Positions 24,526 to 34,568 of a stretch of DNA of 63,556 nt are shown in pieces. The number at the start of each line of letters is the position of its first letter. Position 1 is the first letter of the stretch. This DNA comes from Cytophagales bacterium. GTDB taxonomy: Bacteria; Bacteroidota; Bacteroidia; Cytophagales; Cyclobacteriaceae. The stretch is from contig JADBYQ010000091.1 of the NCBI GenBank assembly GCA_020402945.1, forward strand, positions 1-63,556. The letters are read 5' to 3'. The notes beneath the pieces were generated by a model, which was not told where the DNA came from, searched no databases, and saw only the letters and a program-made list of their open reading frames with translations. The translations under genes were made by a program, and so were the position numbers.

Positions 24526-26088
24526 TTATGTAAGTGGAAAGTAGAGAGTAAATGTTGATCCTTTGCCTAGTTCGCTACTGACAGTTATTTTTCCATTCTG
24601 GTGTTCAATCAATTGTTTGACAATGGAGAGTCCAAGCCCCGTACCTTGGCTTTTGGCCAAATTGCCGCTCGAAACGCGATAGAATTTATCGAATACATGT
24701 TTCTGGTCTTCTTTGCCAATTCCCAGGCCATGGTCTTTTACAGCCACCCATCCAAAGTTAACATCATGCCCTACAACGATTTCAATTTTCTTTTGATTGC
24801 TGCTGTACTTGATGGCATTGTCAATTAGATTAATAATCATTTCTGTAATTGCTTCTTTGTCTGCTTTAACGAAAAGAGAATCGCTTGGTTCAAAATAGTA
24901 TTCAAACCCTTTATTTTTTAGATGGAAGTCATACGTTTTAAGAATTGCCTGAATCTCTTTAGTGAGTTCAATAGATTCAATATGTAGCTTCTTCTTTCCC
25001 GCTTCTGTTTGACTGAAGTTTAATATTTTATTGACGATGCCTGAAAGGCGTTGTGTTTCTTTTGTGATGATTGAATAATACTCCTGTTTTTTCTCCTCTG
25101 TCTTGGCGCGTCCCATTTCAAGGGTTTCAGCAAACATGCTGATCAACGCCAGCGGGGTACGAATTTCGTGCGAGACATTGGAAACGAAGTCGGATTTATT
25201 TTGCGCCAGCTGAACTTCTTTTTTTACATTTCTAAAAACAAGAATGAGGGCGATGATGAGTACGATATCCAACCCAACAAGAAAAATAAGGTTGGTGTTG
25301 GTGCGCTCTTTTACAATTTGTTGGAGTGAAGCACCTTTTGTGCGAATACCAAGGGAGTAGTCCGGGAAAATCCAAAGATCTTTCGTGAAGGCATCGGAGT
25401 TTAGGCGGGTCGTATCACCTTGTTGGGTCGAATAGATAGGGCTAATTAAAGATTTTGAGAAGACAGAAAGAATAAACTGGTCTTTGGCAATCACTTGAAG
25501 ACGCGGACCAACAATATCTTCGATAACGGCAGAAGGGTCAACGATAAGCCCGGCAATTCGAAAGGAAGCGTCCATGCCATCGGCAATAAAGATCAACATT
25601 CGAGCATTGTTAGCTCCCGGCCAATCACTTTGAACCACTTCTATTTTTTGAAACCCACTTTTTTTATAACCGATCAGTCGGTTGATCTGCATGCTGTTTT
25701 TTAGCAACGCACTTTTTATAAGAGGACTAAGCGTATCCATCAGCAGACTATCTTGAGCATATCCACGAATGTTAGAATCAGCTAGACTGTCCACAAAAAA
25801 GACTATTTTAATGGCAGCATTGGTAAGCAATGCCTGTATGCTAGAAGGAACTTCTTGCTCGATCGTGCTACTTTCAAAGCCACGCTGCGCTTTCGCCACC
25901 CAGTTCTCCAATGCATTATCTGCGTGCTGGTTCACCGAAAATAGAATTGCCTCCAATTGCTTGGTATAAATATCCTCAATCATTTTTTCATCCTTGTTGA
26001 GTGATGAAATCTCATATACAGAAAAGAAGAGTACAGGAATCAAAAAGATCACTGTAAGGATGATGGCAATTCTTCGGGTGACCGACAT
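24526..26088 (-). CDS. Membrane sensor histidine kinase
   Basis: 520 residues. An N-terminal membrane helix (about 8-26) and a second one near 270-290 enclose a ~240-residue periplasmic sensor region without recognisable domain. Then follow the HisKA domain with phospho-acceptor H307 in VSHEIRTPLA and the HATPase domain with N-box MIINLIDNAIKYSS, G1 KDHGLGIG, F-box FDKFYRV and G2 GTGLGLSIVKQL. It autophosphorylates and passes phosphate to the regulator encoded three bases downstream. The signal is unknown. Weak coupling to the flanking permease genes is possible because they share strand and proximity. Confidence 0.95.
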   Translation of the reverse strand: MSVTRRIAIILTVIFLIPVLFFSVYEISSLNKDEKMIEDIYTKQLEAILFSVNQHADNALENWVAKAQRGFESSTIEQEVPSSIQALLTNAAIKIVFFVDSLADSNIRGYAQDSLLMDTLSPLIKSALLKNSMQINRLIGYKKSGFQKIEVVQSDWPGANNARMLIFIADGMDASFRIAGLIVDPSAVIEDIVGPRLQVIAKDQFILSVFSKSLISPIYSTQQGDTTRLNSDAFTKDLWIFPDYSLGIRTKGASLQQIVKERTNTNLIFLVGLDIVLIIALILVFRNVKKEVQLAQNKSDFVSNVSHEIRTPLALISMFAETLEMGRAKTEEKKQEYYSIITKETQRLSGIVNKILNFSQTEAGKKKLHIESIELTKEIQAILKTYDFHLKNKGFEYYFEPSDSLFVKADKEAITEMIINLIDNAIKYSSNQKKIEIVVGHDVNFGWVAVKDHGLGIGKEDQKHVFDKFYRVSSGNLAKSQGTGLGLSIVKQLIEHQNGKITVSSELGKGSTFTLYFPLT

Positions 26089-26165
26089 TTAAGAGCGGAG
26101 GTTATGAGTCAATTACTCAAAGGTCGCAAAAGTTTTGGTTTAGTGTATGTAAAAAATTGTAACAG

Positions 26166-28520
26166 CTATTCACTTCTCAAACTCTCCACTGGGGTACTCA
26201 CCGCAGCTTTCATTGCCTGATATCCAACCGAAACAAGAGCTGTGATTAGTAAAATACAGGAAGCAATTAGAGGAAACTTCCAAGTAAAGTCGATTCGGTA
26301 TTCGTATGACTTGAGCCAGAAGTTAGACAAGTAAATGGCTACCGGTAAAGCTAAGCCCAACGCTATTAAAAGCAATTTCAAGAAATCAGAAGAAAGCAAC
26401 ACTACTAGATGTTGCACGCTTGCACCCATTACTTTACGAATGCCAATTTCTTTTGTTCTTCGCTCGGCCATAAAAGCTGCCAATCCAAACAATCCTAGGC
26501 TGGAAATAAAAATGGCAATTGCTGTAAACGCTAACGAAAGCTTTTGAATGGTGAGTTCGCTAGTATATTGTTTTTCGAAATTCTTATCTAAAAATTGATA
26601 TTCAAATGGATAAGTTGGGTCGAATTTCTTATGCACTTCTTGTAGCCCTTTAATTGCTTGTTGGAAAGAGCCGTTTTCAATTTTCACAAAACCACGCCAC
26701 GTATTATCTGGTCTATTCATTATTATCAATGGTTCAATTTTGTTATGCAGACTTTGATTATGAAAATCTTTGACAACACCAATCACTTTGCCTGACGGGC
26801 TGTTCCAAACATCGAGTTGCGCACCGATGGCGTTGGTGTATCCAAGACGGGCTGCCGCAGTTTCGTTAATGATGTAGTTGGTTGAATCGGCCTTATCGTT
26901 AGTAAAATCAGATCCCTCTTTCAATTCCATTTTCATGGTGGTGAGAAAATCTCTGTCGGTAAATATTAGCTTAAAAGGTACTCTTTCCGCATCGTTCTTG
27001 CCAGGCCATTTCACATCGGTAGTCATCGCTCCAACCGAAAATGGATTTTGCCCAGCAAATGTGATGCTTTCGATGCCTTTCGTTTTCAGGGCTTCATTTT
27101 TAAAAGTCTGTTGATTATTTGTCACACCATTATGCATGTCAAACACGATAATATTGTCCTTGTTAAAACCAAGGTTCTTGGTCATAATGAACTGCGTTTG
27201 CTTGAAGACCACAAGGCTACCAACAATGAGTATGACTGATAATCCAAATTGAAATATGACTAAACCTTTTCGCAGCTTGCCCCCTGCAATAGTTGATTGA
27301 ACTTGTCCTTTCAGAACGGAAGCTGGTTTAAAAGAGGATAGGAAGAAAGCTGGATAACTTCCCGCTATTAAACTTACCAAGATGGTCAGCAAAGTAACAG
27401 CCACAAGAAAAATGGGATTGAAAAAATCTACAACAATGTGACGCCCCATTACTTCATTGAAGAGGGGAAGAAGGAGTTGAACCAGAACGAGTGAAAGGAC
27501 TATGCTAATGGAAGTGATGATCAACGATTCGCTAATAAATTGCCCGATCAGCTGACCTTTTTTAGCCCCCGAAGCTTTGCGCACGCCAACCTCTTTGCTT
27601 CTCCCAGCCGAGCGCGCGGTTGCCAAATTCATGTAGTTGATGCACGCAATGAATAAGATAAAAACTGCCGTTAGGATAAATAGTCGCACGTATTCGATCC
27701 TACCGCCTGAAGCTTTTCCGTTTTCATAATTGTTATTAAGATATTTAGCTGTTAGTTGCTGTGCAAAAGGTTGATGCATACAATCAGGACAGTTTTTCTT
27801 AACAATCGTTTTTAGTTTTGAGTTAAGATTTTCAATGTCAGCATCACGCTTTACTTTGATGTACGTTTGATCGTTGAAATTTCCCCAATGCGACATCCAT
27901 TCGTTTTCTTTGTAGTAGACATCATACGGCATTAAAAAGTCGAAGTGTTTTGATGCGTTTGATGGAGTTTTTTCAATGACTGCAGCAACTGTCATATCAT
28001 ATTTTTCATCGATTTTGAAAGTCTTACCGACAGCGTCTTGACCTGGAAAGAATTTGTCGGCTGTTTGCTGTGTGATCACAAATGAATTTGGGTCTTTCAA
28101 CAAATCTGTTGTGCTTCCTTTTACTACCTTGAAGGAAAAGATCTCCATGATACTTGGGTCGGTCCACAATCCTTTTAGAAGCAAAGATTTATTTTCATGT
28201 CGCAGAAGTCGAGGAGTGGGGTCGTCCCAACGGCCAGCGGATTCAACTTCTGGTATATCAGCCATAATCGCTTCAGCTAACGGACCAGCAGTCGATTCAC
28301 TTGTTTCTATATGTCCATCGGAAAAAGTTGAATTATAAAGTATCTGATAGATTCTGTCGTGATCTACGTAGCCAGTATCTACTTTTATTTCGTCATTCAC
28401 CCAAATGGCAATAAGAATTGCTGTCGTGAGCCCGATGGCAAGGCCGAAGATGTTAATGAAACTATAACTTAGATGGCGAGTGAAGTTGCGAAAGGCGGTT
28501 GTAAGATAATTTCTGATCAT
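26166..28520 (-). CDS. FtsX/MacB-like ABC permease (paralogue 3)
   Basis: 784 residues starting MIRNYLTTAFRNFTRHLSYS. Two FtsX domains carry RSKEVGVRKASGAKK and RTKEIGIRKVMGAS, separated by periplasmic MacB-type segments; the C-terminus is TPVESLRSE. It lies 69 bases after paralogue 4 on the same strand with no sigma54-like element in the gap, so it is probably the second gene of that unit. The ATPase partner is not in the neighbourhood. The substrate is unknown. Confidence 0.9.
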   Translation of the reverse strand: MIRNYLTTAFRNFTRHLSYSFINIFGLAIGLTTAILIAIWVNDEIKVDTGYVDHDRIYQILYNSTFSDGHIETSESTAGPLAEAIMADIPEVESAGRWDDPTPRLLRHENKSLLLKGLWTDPSIMEIFSFKVVKGSTTDLLKDPNSFVITQQTADKFFPGQDAVGKTFKIDEKYDMTVAAVIEKTPSNASKHFDFLMPYDVYYKENEWMSHWGNFNDQTYIKVKRDADIENLNSKLKTIVKKNCPDCMHQPFAQQLTAKYLNNNYENGKASGGRIEYVRLFILTAVFILFIACINYMNLATARSAGRSKEVGVRKASGAKKGQLIGQFISESLIITSISIVLSLVLVQLLLPLFNEVMGRHIVVDFFNPIFLVAVTLLTILVSLIAGSYPAFFLSSFKPASVLKGQVQSTIAGGKLRKGLVIFQFGLSVILIVGSLVVFKQTQFIMTKNLGFNKDNIIVFDMHNGVTNNQQTFKNEALKTKGIESITFAGQNPFSVGAMTTDVKWPGKNDAERVPFKLIFTDRDFLTTMKMELKEGSDFTNDKADSTNYIINETAAARLGYTNAIGAQLDVWNSPSGKVIGVVKDFHNQSLHNKIEPLIIMNRPDNTWRGFVKIENGSFQQAIKGLQEVHKKFDPTYPFEYQFLDKNFEKQYTSELTIQKLSLAFTAIAIFISSLGLFGLAAFMAERRTKEIGIRKVMGASVQHLVVLLSSDFLKLLLIALGLALPVAIYLSNFWLKSYEYRIDFTWKFPLIASCILLITALVSVGYQAMKAAVSTPVESLRSE

Positions 28521-28589
28521 AGCTTTAGTGATTGGCTCTTTTGGAGTACGGATTGCTTTGTCATTTCGAGACTGGAACTTGTAATTGTA

Positions 28590-30953
28590 TTACTCACTTC
28601 TCAAACTATTGCTGGGATTTGTAACGGCAGCCTTCAAGGCTTGTGCACTTACAATCAGTAAAGCTAATATCAGTGCAAACGCACCCACTGCTCCTAATAC
28701 CCACCAGGCTACCGCAATACGATAATCGTACTGTTCTAAAAAACTGTTTAAAAACCACCAGGCGAAAGGTGCAGCAATAACAAACGCAATGATGACCAGA
28801 CGCGAAAAATCTTTAGAGATCAGCATTACCAAACTGGCCACAGATGCGCCCATCACTTTGCGAATACCAACTTCTTTGGTGCGCTGCTCGGCCGTGAAGG
28901 CTGCCAACCCAAACAATCCTAAACATGTAATGACAATGGCTAGTCCGGCAAAAATTCCGGCCAGTCGACTAATTAAATTAATGTCATTAAATTTCTTTTG
29001 AAAATCTACATCGGTGAACCGATACTGAAACGGATGGTTAGGGTTCAATTTCTTAAATACGCTTTCTACTTTTGCAAGCGATGCTTGAATGTCTTTGGTT
29101 TTGGACAAGCGCACGGTTACAGTACTACTCCATCCCGGAATGAACAATAGCGTCATTGGCTCAACAGGTTCATAAGGTGAGTCCATTACAACGTCTGGCA
29201 CCACGCCAATAATTTCAAATAGAGAACCGTTTGTTTCAATTTTTTTGCCGATTGGATTTTCCATCCCCATCATTTTAATCGCAGCTTCGTTGACGATCAC
29301 CGAAAGTGAGTCGTTAAATTCTCGAGAGAAATCACGACCCTCGATCATTTTGATTCCCATGGTTTTGGTATAGTCATATTCGGTGGCAATCATACTAAAC
29401 GCCACTCGTTGGTCAGTCGACATGCCAGGCCACTTTACTTCGTTGTTTGAGAAGACGGCAGTAACCGGACTATTACTTTTGCATGCGTATTCAACTACTC
29501 CCGTATTTACCAGTTCTTGCCGAATGGTGCTAAAGTTTTTCTGAAGCTCGCCATTCATCCAAATTTGAATAAGATTTTCGCGATCGTATCCCATATCACG
29601 GTTTTTCACATGCTGCACTTGTTGGTAAATCACGATGGTTCCTGCAATTAGAAAAATCGAAAAACCAAATTGAAGCACTACCAATACCTGACGGGGAGTG
29701 CTCGCACCTTTGCCTACATTCACTTTTCCCTTCAGGACTTTTACCGCTTCAAACGAGGATAAATAAAAGGAAGGGTAGCTCCCTGCCAATAATCCGATTA
29801 CCAACACCAATGCACTAGCAGCCACCCATATCAATGGATCTCCATAGCTAACGGCAATGCTCTTTTTCACTAAAATATTGTAACTCGGAAGTACTAACTC
29901 TACTACAACAACCGCCAACAGAAATGCGAAAGTGGTAATGGCGACAGATTCCCCAAGAAACTGAAGAATCAATTCTTTCCTGCGCGAACCAATGCTTTTG
30001 CGAATGCCTACTTCCCGTGCTCGGCTTTCACTTCTTGCCGTGGCCAAGTTCATAAAGTTGATACATGCAATGAGTAGAACAAAAATCGCAATGGCAGTGA
30101 ACAGTCTAACATAAACAATTTGACCTCCGGTGTTTTTGCCTTCGTCAAAGTTGGAATGCAAGCGCCACTTTTCCATGGGGTGCAGGAATAACTTGGCCGT
30201 TGGCGCTTTTGGATTATTATCTTTCAAAATGGAAGCAATCGATTGATCTACTTCTTCTTTCGGTGTTCCGTCTTCGAGAAGTGCATACATTTGGAAACTA
30301 TTGTTGTCCCAGCTTTCCTTACCATTTCGTACCCAAGAATTTGTTTTTTCGTAGTAACTGAAAGGCAAAACGTAATCGAATTCCAGAAACGACTGTTCAG
30401 GAACATCTTTAATAATGCCTGACACTTTTAGCTGATCGCTGTTGTCAAATTTGATGGTTTGGTTAAGTGCATTGCCATCTTTAAAAAATAATTTAGCGGT
30501 AGATTCGCTGATGACAATTTTGGTCGGCTCGTTTAATGCCGTGGTGGGGTCTCCCGCGATCATTTCGTAGCTAAACATGTTAAAAAAATCTTCACTTGCG
30601 CTTAAACCATATTTATTTAAACGGTTTTCACCCACCTGCAACAAATTTCCCTCGCCCCAGTTGGTCATTACTACACTTTTTATCTTGCTTGATTTTTGGG
30701 GAAGCGTTTCTTTCAACTTATAAGGCATACTATTACTGGTGCCGATATGGCCGTTCCACTCCTGGGATTGATAGAGCTTGTAAATGTTGTTGTAGTTGAC
30801 TTGAAACTTGTCATAAGCGTATTCGTCAGCCACCCATAAAAAAATAAGGATACTTGCGGCAAGCCCGATGGCTAAGCCACCAATATTGATAAAGGAGTAG
30901 GCTTGGTTTTTAAGAAGGCTTCGAAATGCGATTTTGATGTAGTTGCGGAGCAT
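28590..30953 (-). CDS. FtsX/MacB-like ABC permease (paralogue 4)
   Basis: 787 residues from the Met at 30953 (MLRNYIKIAFRSLLKNQAYS); a 15-codon upstream extension crosses the promoter region and is not favoured. FtsX loops RAREVGIRKSIGS and RTKEVGIRKVMGAS and tail NPSNSLRSE. It is most similar by eye to paralogue 3, with SYSFINI/GLAIGL near the N-terminus in both, suggesting tandem duplication. A sigma54-like element and a palindrome shared with paralogue 2 precede it. Confidence 0.9.
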   Translation of the reverse strand: MLRNYIKIAFRSLLKNQAYSFINIGGLAIGLAASILIFLWVADEYAYDKFQVNYNNIYKLYQSQEWNGHIGTSNSMPYKLKETLPQKSSKIKSVVMTNWGEGNLLQVGENRLNKYGLSASEDFFNMFSYEMIAGDPTTALNEPTKIVISESTAKLFFKDGNALNQTIKFDNSDQLKVSGIIKDVPEQSFLEFDYVLPFSYYEKTNSWVRNGKESWDNNSFQMYALLEDGTPKEEVDQSIASILKDNNPKAPTAKLFLHPMEKWRLHSNFDEGKNTGGQIVYVRLFTAIAIFVLLIACINFMNLATARSESRAREVGIRKSIGSRRKELILQFLGESVAITTFAFLLAVVVVELVLPSYNILVKKSIAVSYGDPLIWVAASALVLVIGLLAGSYPSFYLSSFEAVKVLKGKVNVGKGASTPRQVLVVLQFGFSIFLIAGTIVIYQQVQHVKNRDMGYDRENLIQIWMNGELQKNFSTIRQELVNTGVVEYACKSNSPVTAVFSNNEVKWPGMSTDQRVAFSMIATEYDYTKTMGIKMIEGRDFSREFNDSLSVIVNEAAIKMMGMENPIGKKIETNGSLFEIIGVVPDVVMDSPYEPVEPMTLLFIPGWSSTVTVRLSKTKDIQASLAKVESVFKKLNPNHPFQYRFTDVDFQKKFNDINLISRLAGIFAGLAIVITCLGLFGLAAFTAEQRTKEVGIRKVMGASVASLVMLISKDFSRLVIIAFVIAAPFAWWFLNSFLEQYDYRIAVAWWVLGAVGAFALILALLIVSAQALKAAVTNPSNSLRSE

Positions 30954-30982
30954 GGTTTTGAATTGGGTACGCAATCCGTATT

Positions 30983-30997
30983 CCCAAATCAATGCCA
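30983..30997 (-). promoter_or_regulatory. Sigma54-like -24/-12 element before paralogue 4
   Basis: On the minus strand TGGCATTGATTTGGG has GG-N10-GG spacing, matching TGGCATTGTTGTTGGG before paralogue 2. It lies about 30 bases before the ATG at 30953. The -12 dinucleotide is GG rather than GC. Confidence 0.45.
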
Positions 30998-31058
30998 ATG
31001 ATTTTTATGACAAAATTGTATGGAAACGACCTTTTTCAGAATGTATAGAGATCAAATA

Positions 31059-31084
31059 CGAACGGATGCGTCCGTAATCGGTCA
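31059..31084. promoter_or_regulatory. Palindromic operator/enhancer, second copy
   Basis: CGTCCG-TAAT-CGGTCA at 31069-31084, with an overlapping palindrome CGGATGCGTCCG just before it. The core CCGATTACGGACG (minus strand) is identical to the site at 20855-20870. It lies 72 bases upstream of the sigma54-like element and overlaps the kup stop codon. Confidence 0.55.
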
Positions 31085-33082
31085 GTTGATATGACCGTGA
31101 TACTTCAACTCTTTTTCTCTTTCCAACTCTTCTTTTTCGCGTTTGATGCGAACTTTTGCAGCCGGCCCTACCATGATGGGTACTGTTTCCACTTCCACAT
31201 TAGCAAGTTCAAGGCCATACATTTCTTCGGTTGATAGGCTGTGCTTTTTGATGAATCGATAGCCTTGAATAATCACGTTATCGAACGTAGAGATTTCGCT
31301 GTCTACGGATGCCAATGAATGCAACATCACAAATTTAAAGTCAGCCGGCATACTGTGTTTTCGAAGTGAATCGTAGTGACTCACCAAGTCGATCTCCGCA
31401 TTTTCAGCCATATCGTGCAGAATTTTTGCGAACAACAAATTCACTCTGTGATCTGCTTTGAAACCAAGTTTAATGCGAACAAAAAAGCATTTTTTCGGAA
31501 CGATCGTATCCACGGAATACTTTGAAGAATAAGGGCTGTCCACTGTGTCCACATGAACAAACCAATATACATCTGCTTTCTTTGGTCGTTTTTTAAAGAT
31601 GGAGTAAATAATATTAGAGTCAATGTATCTCTTACTATCAGCAACTGCCATATACACCAAATTAGTTGCTTCCCGAGGAATCGAGGCGTCTGCCTGAAGA
31701 TCTTGGATCATGGGAACATAATGTTTCAAGTCCACAAATTCGGTGTGGCGGTCTCTTAATTCGCGCGCGCGCAATAGAATAAACATCATCAAGAAAAACG
31801 CCAAAGCGATCGAACCTGAAAACCAGCCACCATGGGAGAATTTGCTTAAGTTCGAAATCAAAAATGCTCCTTCAATGCTAAAAAAAACAAGGGCGAGTAC
31901 CGATGATCTGATGGTTGATTTTTTTACTGTGGCGAAGTAATAGACTAGCAGTGCAGAGGTCATCAACATATTAACTGTGATGGCCAGCCCATAAGCCGCT
32001 TGCATATCATCCGACTTTTTGAAAAAGATGACCACCAAAATGCAACCAAACATTAAAATCCAGTTGATAGCTGGGATGTAAATCTGCCCTTTCATCTGGC
32101 TCGGATAGCGGACGCGTGTGGCGGGCCATAACTTTAACTTCATTGCCTCGTTCACCAGCGTAAACGTGCCGGAGATCAGCGCTTGGCTGGCAATTACCGT
32201 AGCCATCGTAGCGATGATCACACCAAAGATTAATAGCCAATCGGGCATCATCGAAAAAAATGGAATCGTATCTCCCAACTCTTTTCCCTCATAGGTGGAG
32301 AGCAACCAAGCACCTTGACCAAAATAACTAAGCAGCAAGCATAACTTCACAAACCCCCAGCCTAATCGGATGTTTGACTTTCCGCAATGTCCTAAGTCAG
32401 AATACATTGCTTCTGCCCCGGTGGTGCAGAGAAAGATCGCTCCCAGAATCCAGAACCCACCCGGGTATTTTATTAGTAAACTGACACCGTAACTTGGGTT
32501 GATTGCTTTTAATACAGCCAAATTGAAGGAAAGGTGATATGCGCCAATTGCGCCAATAAAGACAAACCAAACCATCATTACCGGCCCGAATGTTTTACCG
32601 ACTACGCTGCTTCCGAACTGCTGGAATATGAAAAGGGCTACTAGAATAATGATTACGATGGTGATGATCGTTTGGTCGGAAATTTCGGGCATGAGGGTTT
32701 TTATCCCCTCCACAGCTGAGGTGACACTCATGGCTGGAGTCATAAAACCATCGGCAATCAACGTGCAGCAGCCTAAAATGGCGGGAAAGATAACCCAGCC
32801 TGCTTTGTATCTTCTAACCAGCGCATAGAGCGCAAAAATTCCACCCTCACCCTTGTTGTCGGCACTCAATGCCATATACACGTACTTAATCGTGGTGATT
32901 ATGGTCAGCGTCCAAAACACCAAGGAGAGCCCTCCGAGGATTAACTCTTCAGAGACCAAACGACTCCCCACGACAAAGCGCAAAGTGTAAATTGGAGAGG
33001 TGCCAATGTCACCATAAATAATTCCCATGGCTACCAAAACTCCGGCTGCTGATAGGGTATGTTTACGCGATTGAGAGTCCAT
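31082..33082 (-). CDS. kup: Kup-family potassium transporter
   Basis: 666 residues. The N-terminal MGIIYGDIGTSPIYTL motif is diagnostic for the Kup/HAK/KT family of K+/H+ symporters. About 12 membrane helices fill residues 10-430, followed by a ~220-residue cytoplasmic tail (VDTVDSPYSSKYSVDTIVPKK region). It mediates potassium uptake at the inner membrane. The stop codon overlaps the palindrome that serves the next permease gene. The upstream NADH dehydrogenase gene ends 24 bases before its start, so the two are likely co-transcribed. Confidence 0.95.
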   Translation of the reverse strand: MDSQSRKHTLSAAGVLVAMGIIYGDIGTSPIYTLRFVVGSRLVSEELILGGLSLVFWTLTIITTIKYVYMALSADNKGEGGIFALYALVRRYKAGWVIFPAILGCCTLIADGFMTPAMSVTSAVEGIKTLMPEISDQTIITIVIIILVALFIFQQFGSSVVGKTFGPVMMVWFVFIGAIGAYHLSFNLAVLKAINPSYGVSLLIKYPGGFWILGAIFLCTTGAEAMYSDLGHCGKSNIRLGWGFVKLCLLLSYFGQGAWLLSTYEGKELGDTIPFFSMMPDWLLIFGVIIATMATVIASQALISGTFTLVNEAMKLKLWPATRVRYPSQMKGQIYIPAINWILMFGCILVVIFFKKSDDMQAAYGLAITVNMLMTSALLVYYFATVKKSTIRSSVLALVFFSIEGAFLISNLSKFSHGGWFSGSIALAFFLMMFILLRARELRDRHTEFVDLKHYVPMIQDLQADASIPREATNLVYMAVADSKRYIDSNIIYSIFKKRPKKADVYWFVHVDTVDSPYSSKYSVDTIVPKKCFFVRIKLGFKADHRVNLLFAKILHDMAENAEIDLVSHYDSLRKHSMPADFKFVMLHSLASVDSEISTFDNVIIQGYRFIKKHSLSTEEMYGLELANVEVETVPIMVGPAAKVRIKREKEELEREKELKYHGHIN

Positions 33083-33106
33083 AGTATTTCGTCCTACAGA
33101 AATTTT

Positions 33107-34432
33107 TTATGCTGCTTTTGCCTCTTCTGAATTAAGTCTTTCTTCGCCTCGCCCAATGATTAACCGGTTACTCCTATCGTACGAAAAGTAATTCCACATC
33201 CAGCTAAAAAAAGTAAATACTCTATTTTTCCAACCTACAATGGACATCAAATGGACAAACATCCACACATACCAAGCAAAAATACCCTGGAACCGGATTC
33301 CCTTCAGATCGACTACTGCTTTATTCCTGCCCACCGTGGCCATAGAACCTTTATCAAAATAACGAAAAGGCTTAAGCGGTTTTTTGTTGATAATATTTCG
33401 AATGTTTTTGGCGACAAGTCTTCCCTGTTGCTGAGCGGGGGGAGCCATTTGTGGATGTCCTTTTGGGAAATATTTATCACCGTCCATGAGAGCTACGTCA
33501 CCAATGGCAAAAATATTAGTGTATCCTTTTACTCGATTAAACTCATCCACTGACAGTCTATTTCCTCGCGTAATCAGCTCGTTATTCAAACCAGTAATCG
33601 GATTGCCCTTCACTCCGGCTGCCCATATTAGCGATCTTGATATTAGTTTCTCTCCAGTGTTTAGAACGATCTCTACACCATCATAAGATTTCACCGCAGC
33701 ACCCAAATGTACTTTCACACCCATTTCAGTAAGAAAGTCAAGCGCTTTTGCACCTGCTTGCTCAGACATTCCATTTAACAATCGAGGAGAGGCTTCTACC
33801 AGATGGACATCCATCTGGCGCATGTCCAATTCCTTGTAATCTTTTGGGAAAACATTTTTCTTCAATTCACTTAACGCGCCACAAAGCTCCACACCCGTTG
33901 GGCCTCCACCCACCACCACAAAATCCATTAGTGAATTCATTACTTCACGATCTTCAGTCAGCAGGGCATACTCCATCTGACGAATAATTTTATTACGCAA
34001 CTTGGTCGCGTCTACGATATTCTTCATCGAAATGGCATTTTTTTGCACTTCGTCCATGCCATAAAAATTGGTTACTGCACCGGAGGCAATGACCAAATAA
34101 TCGTATTTGACTCCTCCAATGGAAGTCTCGATGTAGTTTTCTTCAGGTTTAATGTTCTTTACCTCTGCCAGCCTAAAATAAAAGTCATGATAGTTGCCGA
34201 ACAACTTACGAAAGGGAGCCACAATTGAGTTGGTTTCAAGCCCGGATGTGGCCACTTGATACAGGAGTGGTTGAAACGTATGGTGATTGTTTTTGTCAAA
34301 TAAGACAGTTTGAAGTTTAGCTCCCCGAAGCTTCTTGATCACTTCCAGTCCTCCAAATCCTCCTCCGATTACTATTACTCGAGGTTTGCCTAGGTCTTCA
34401 ATACGCGTGCGCGTGGTTATTAATTTGGGCAT
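33107..34432 (-). CDS. ndh: Type II NADH:quinone oxidoreductase
   Basis: 441 residues. Two Rossmann nucleotide-binding motifs are visible: VIVIGGGFGGLEVI near the N-terminus for FAD and FVVVGGGPTGVELCGAL near residue 170 for NADH. IFAIGDVALM and MAPPAQQQGRLVAKNI are typical of NDH-2, and the C-terminal hydrophobic/aromatic stretch (FAWYVWMFVHLMSIVGWKN) fits its membrane anchor. It moves electrons from NADH to quinone without proton pumping. It is the first gene before kup on the minus strand and is divergent from a lipoprotein gene. Confidence 0.93.
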   Translation of the reverse strand: MPKLITTRTRIEDLGKPRVIVIGGGFGGLEVIKKLRGAKLQTVLFDKNNHHTFQPLLYQVATSGLETNSIVAPFRKLFGNYHDFYFRLAEVKNIKPEENYIETSIGGVKYDYLVIASGAVTNFYGMDEVQKNAISMKNIVDATKLRNKIIRQMEYALLTEDREVMNSLMDFVVVGGGPTGVELCGALSELKKNVFPKDYKELDMRQMDVHLVEASPRLLNGMSEQAGAKALDFLTEMGVKVHLGAAVKSYDGVEIVLNTGEKLISRSLIWAAGVKGNPITGLNNELITRGNRLSVDEFNRVKGYTNIFAIGDVALMDGDKYFPKGHPQMAPPAQQQGRLVAKNIRNIINKKPLKPFRYFDKGSMATVGRNKAVVDLKGIRFQGIFAWYVWMFVHLMSIVGWKNRVFTFFSWMWNYFSYDRSNRLIIGRGEERLNSEEAKAA

Positions 34433-34515
34433 TTAACGGATAATCTTTGCCTTTTGCGCCCGCAATTTACGCGTTGTCGATGGATTTAAGGCTATTAGAA
34501 AAAATATTTTGTTCT

Positions 34516-34549
34516 TGCATAAAACACTACAACAAGGGTGTAATTTTGT
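34516..34549 (+). promoter_or_regulatory. Bacteroidota promoter TTG-N23-TAATTTTG
   Basis: TAATTTTG at 34542-34549 matches TAnnTTTG, with TTG at 34516-34518. It lies 19 bases before the ATG of the lipoprotein gene. Confidence 0.6.
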
Positions 34550-34568
34550 GTTCTAAACTAACAACTGT

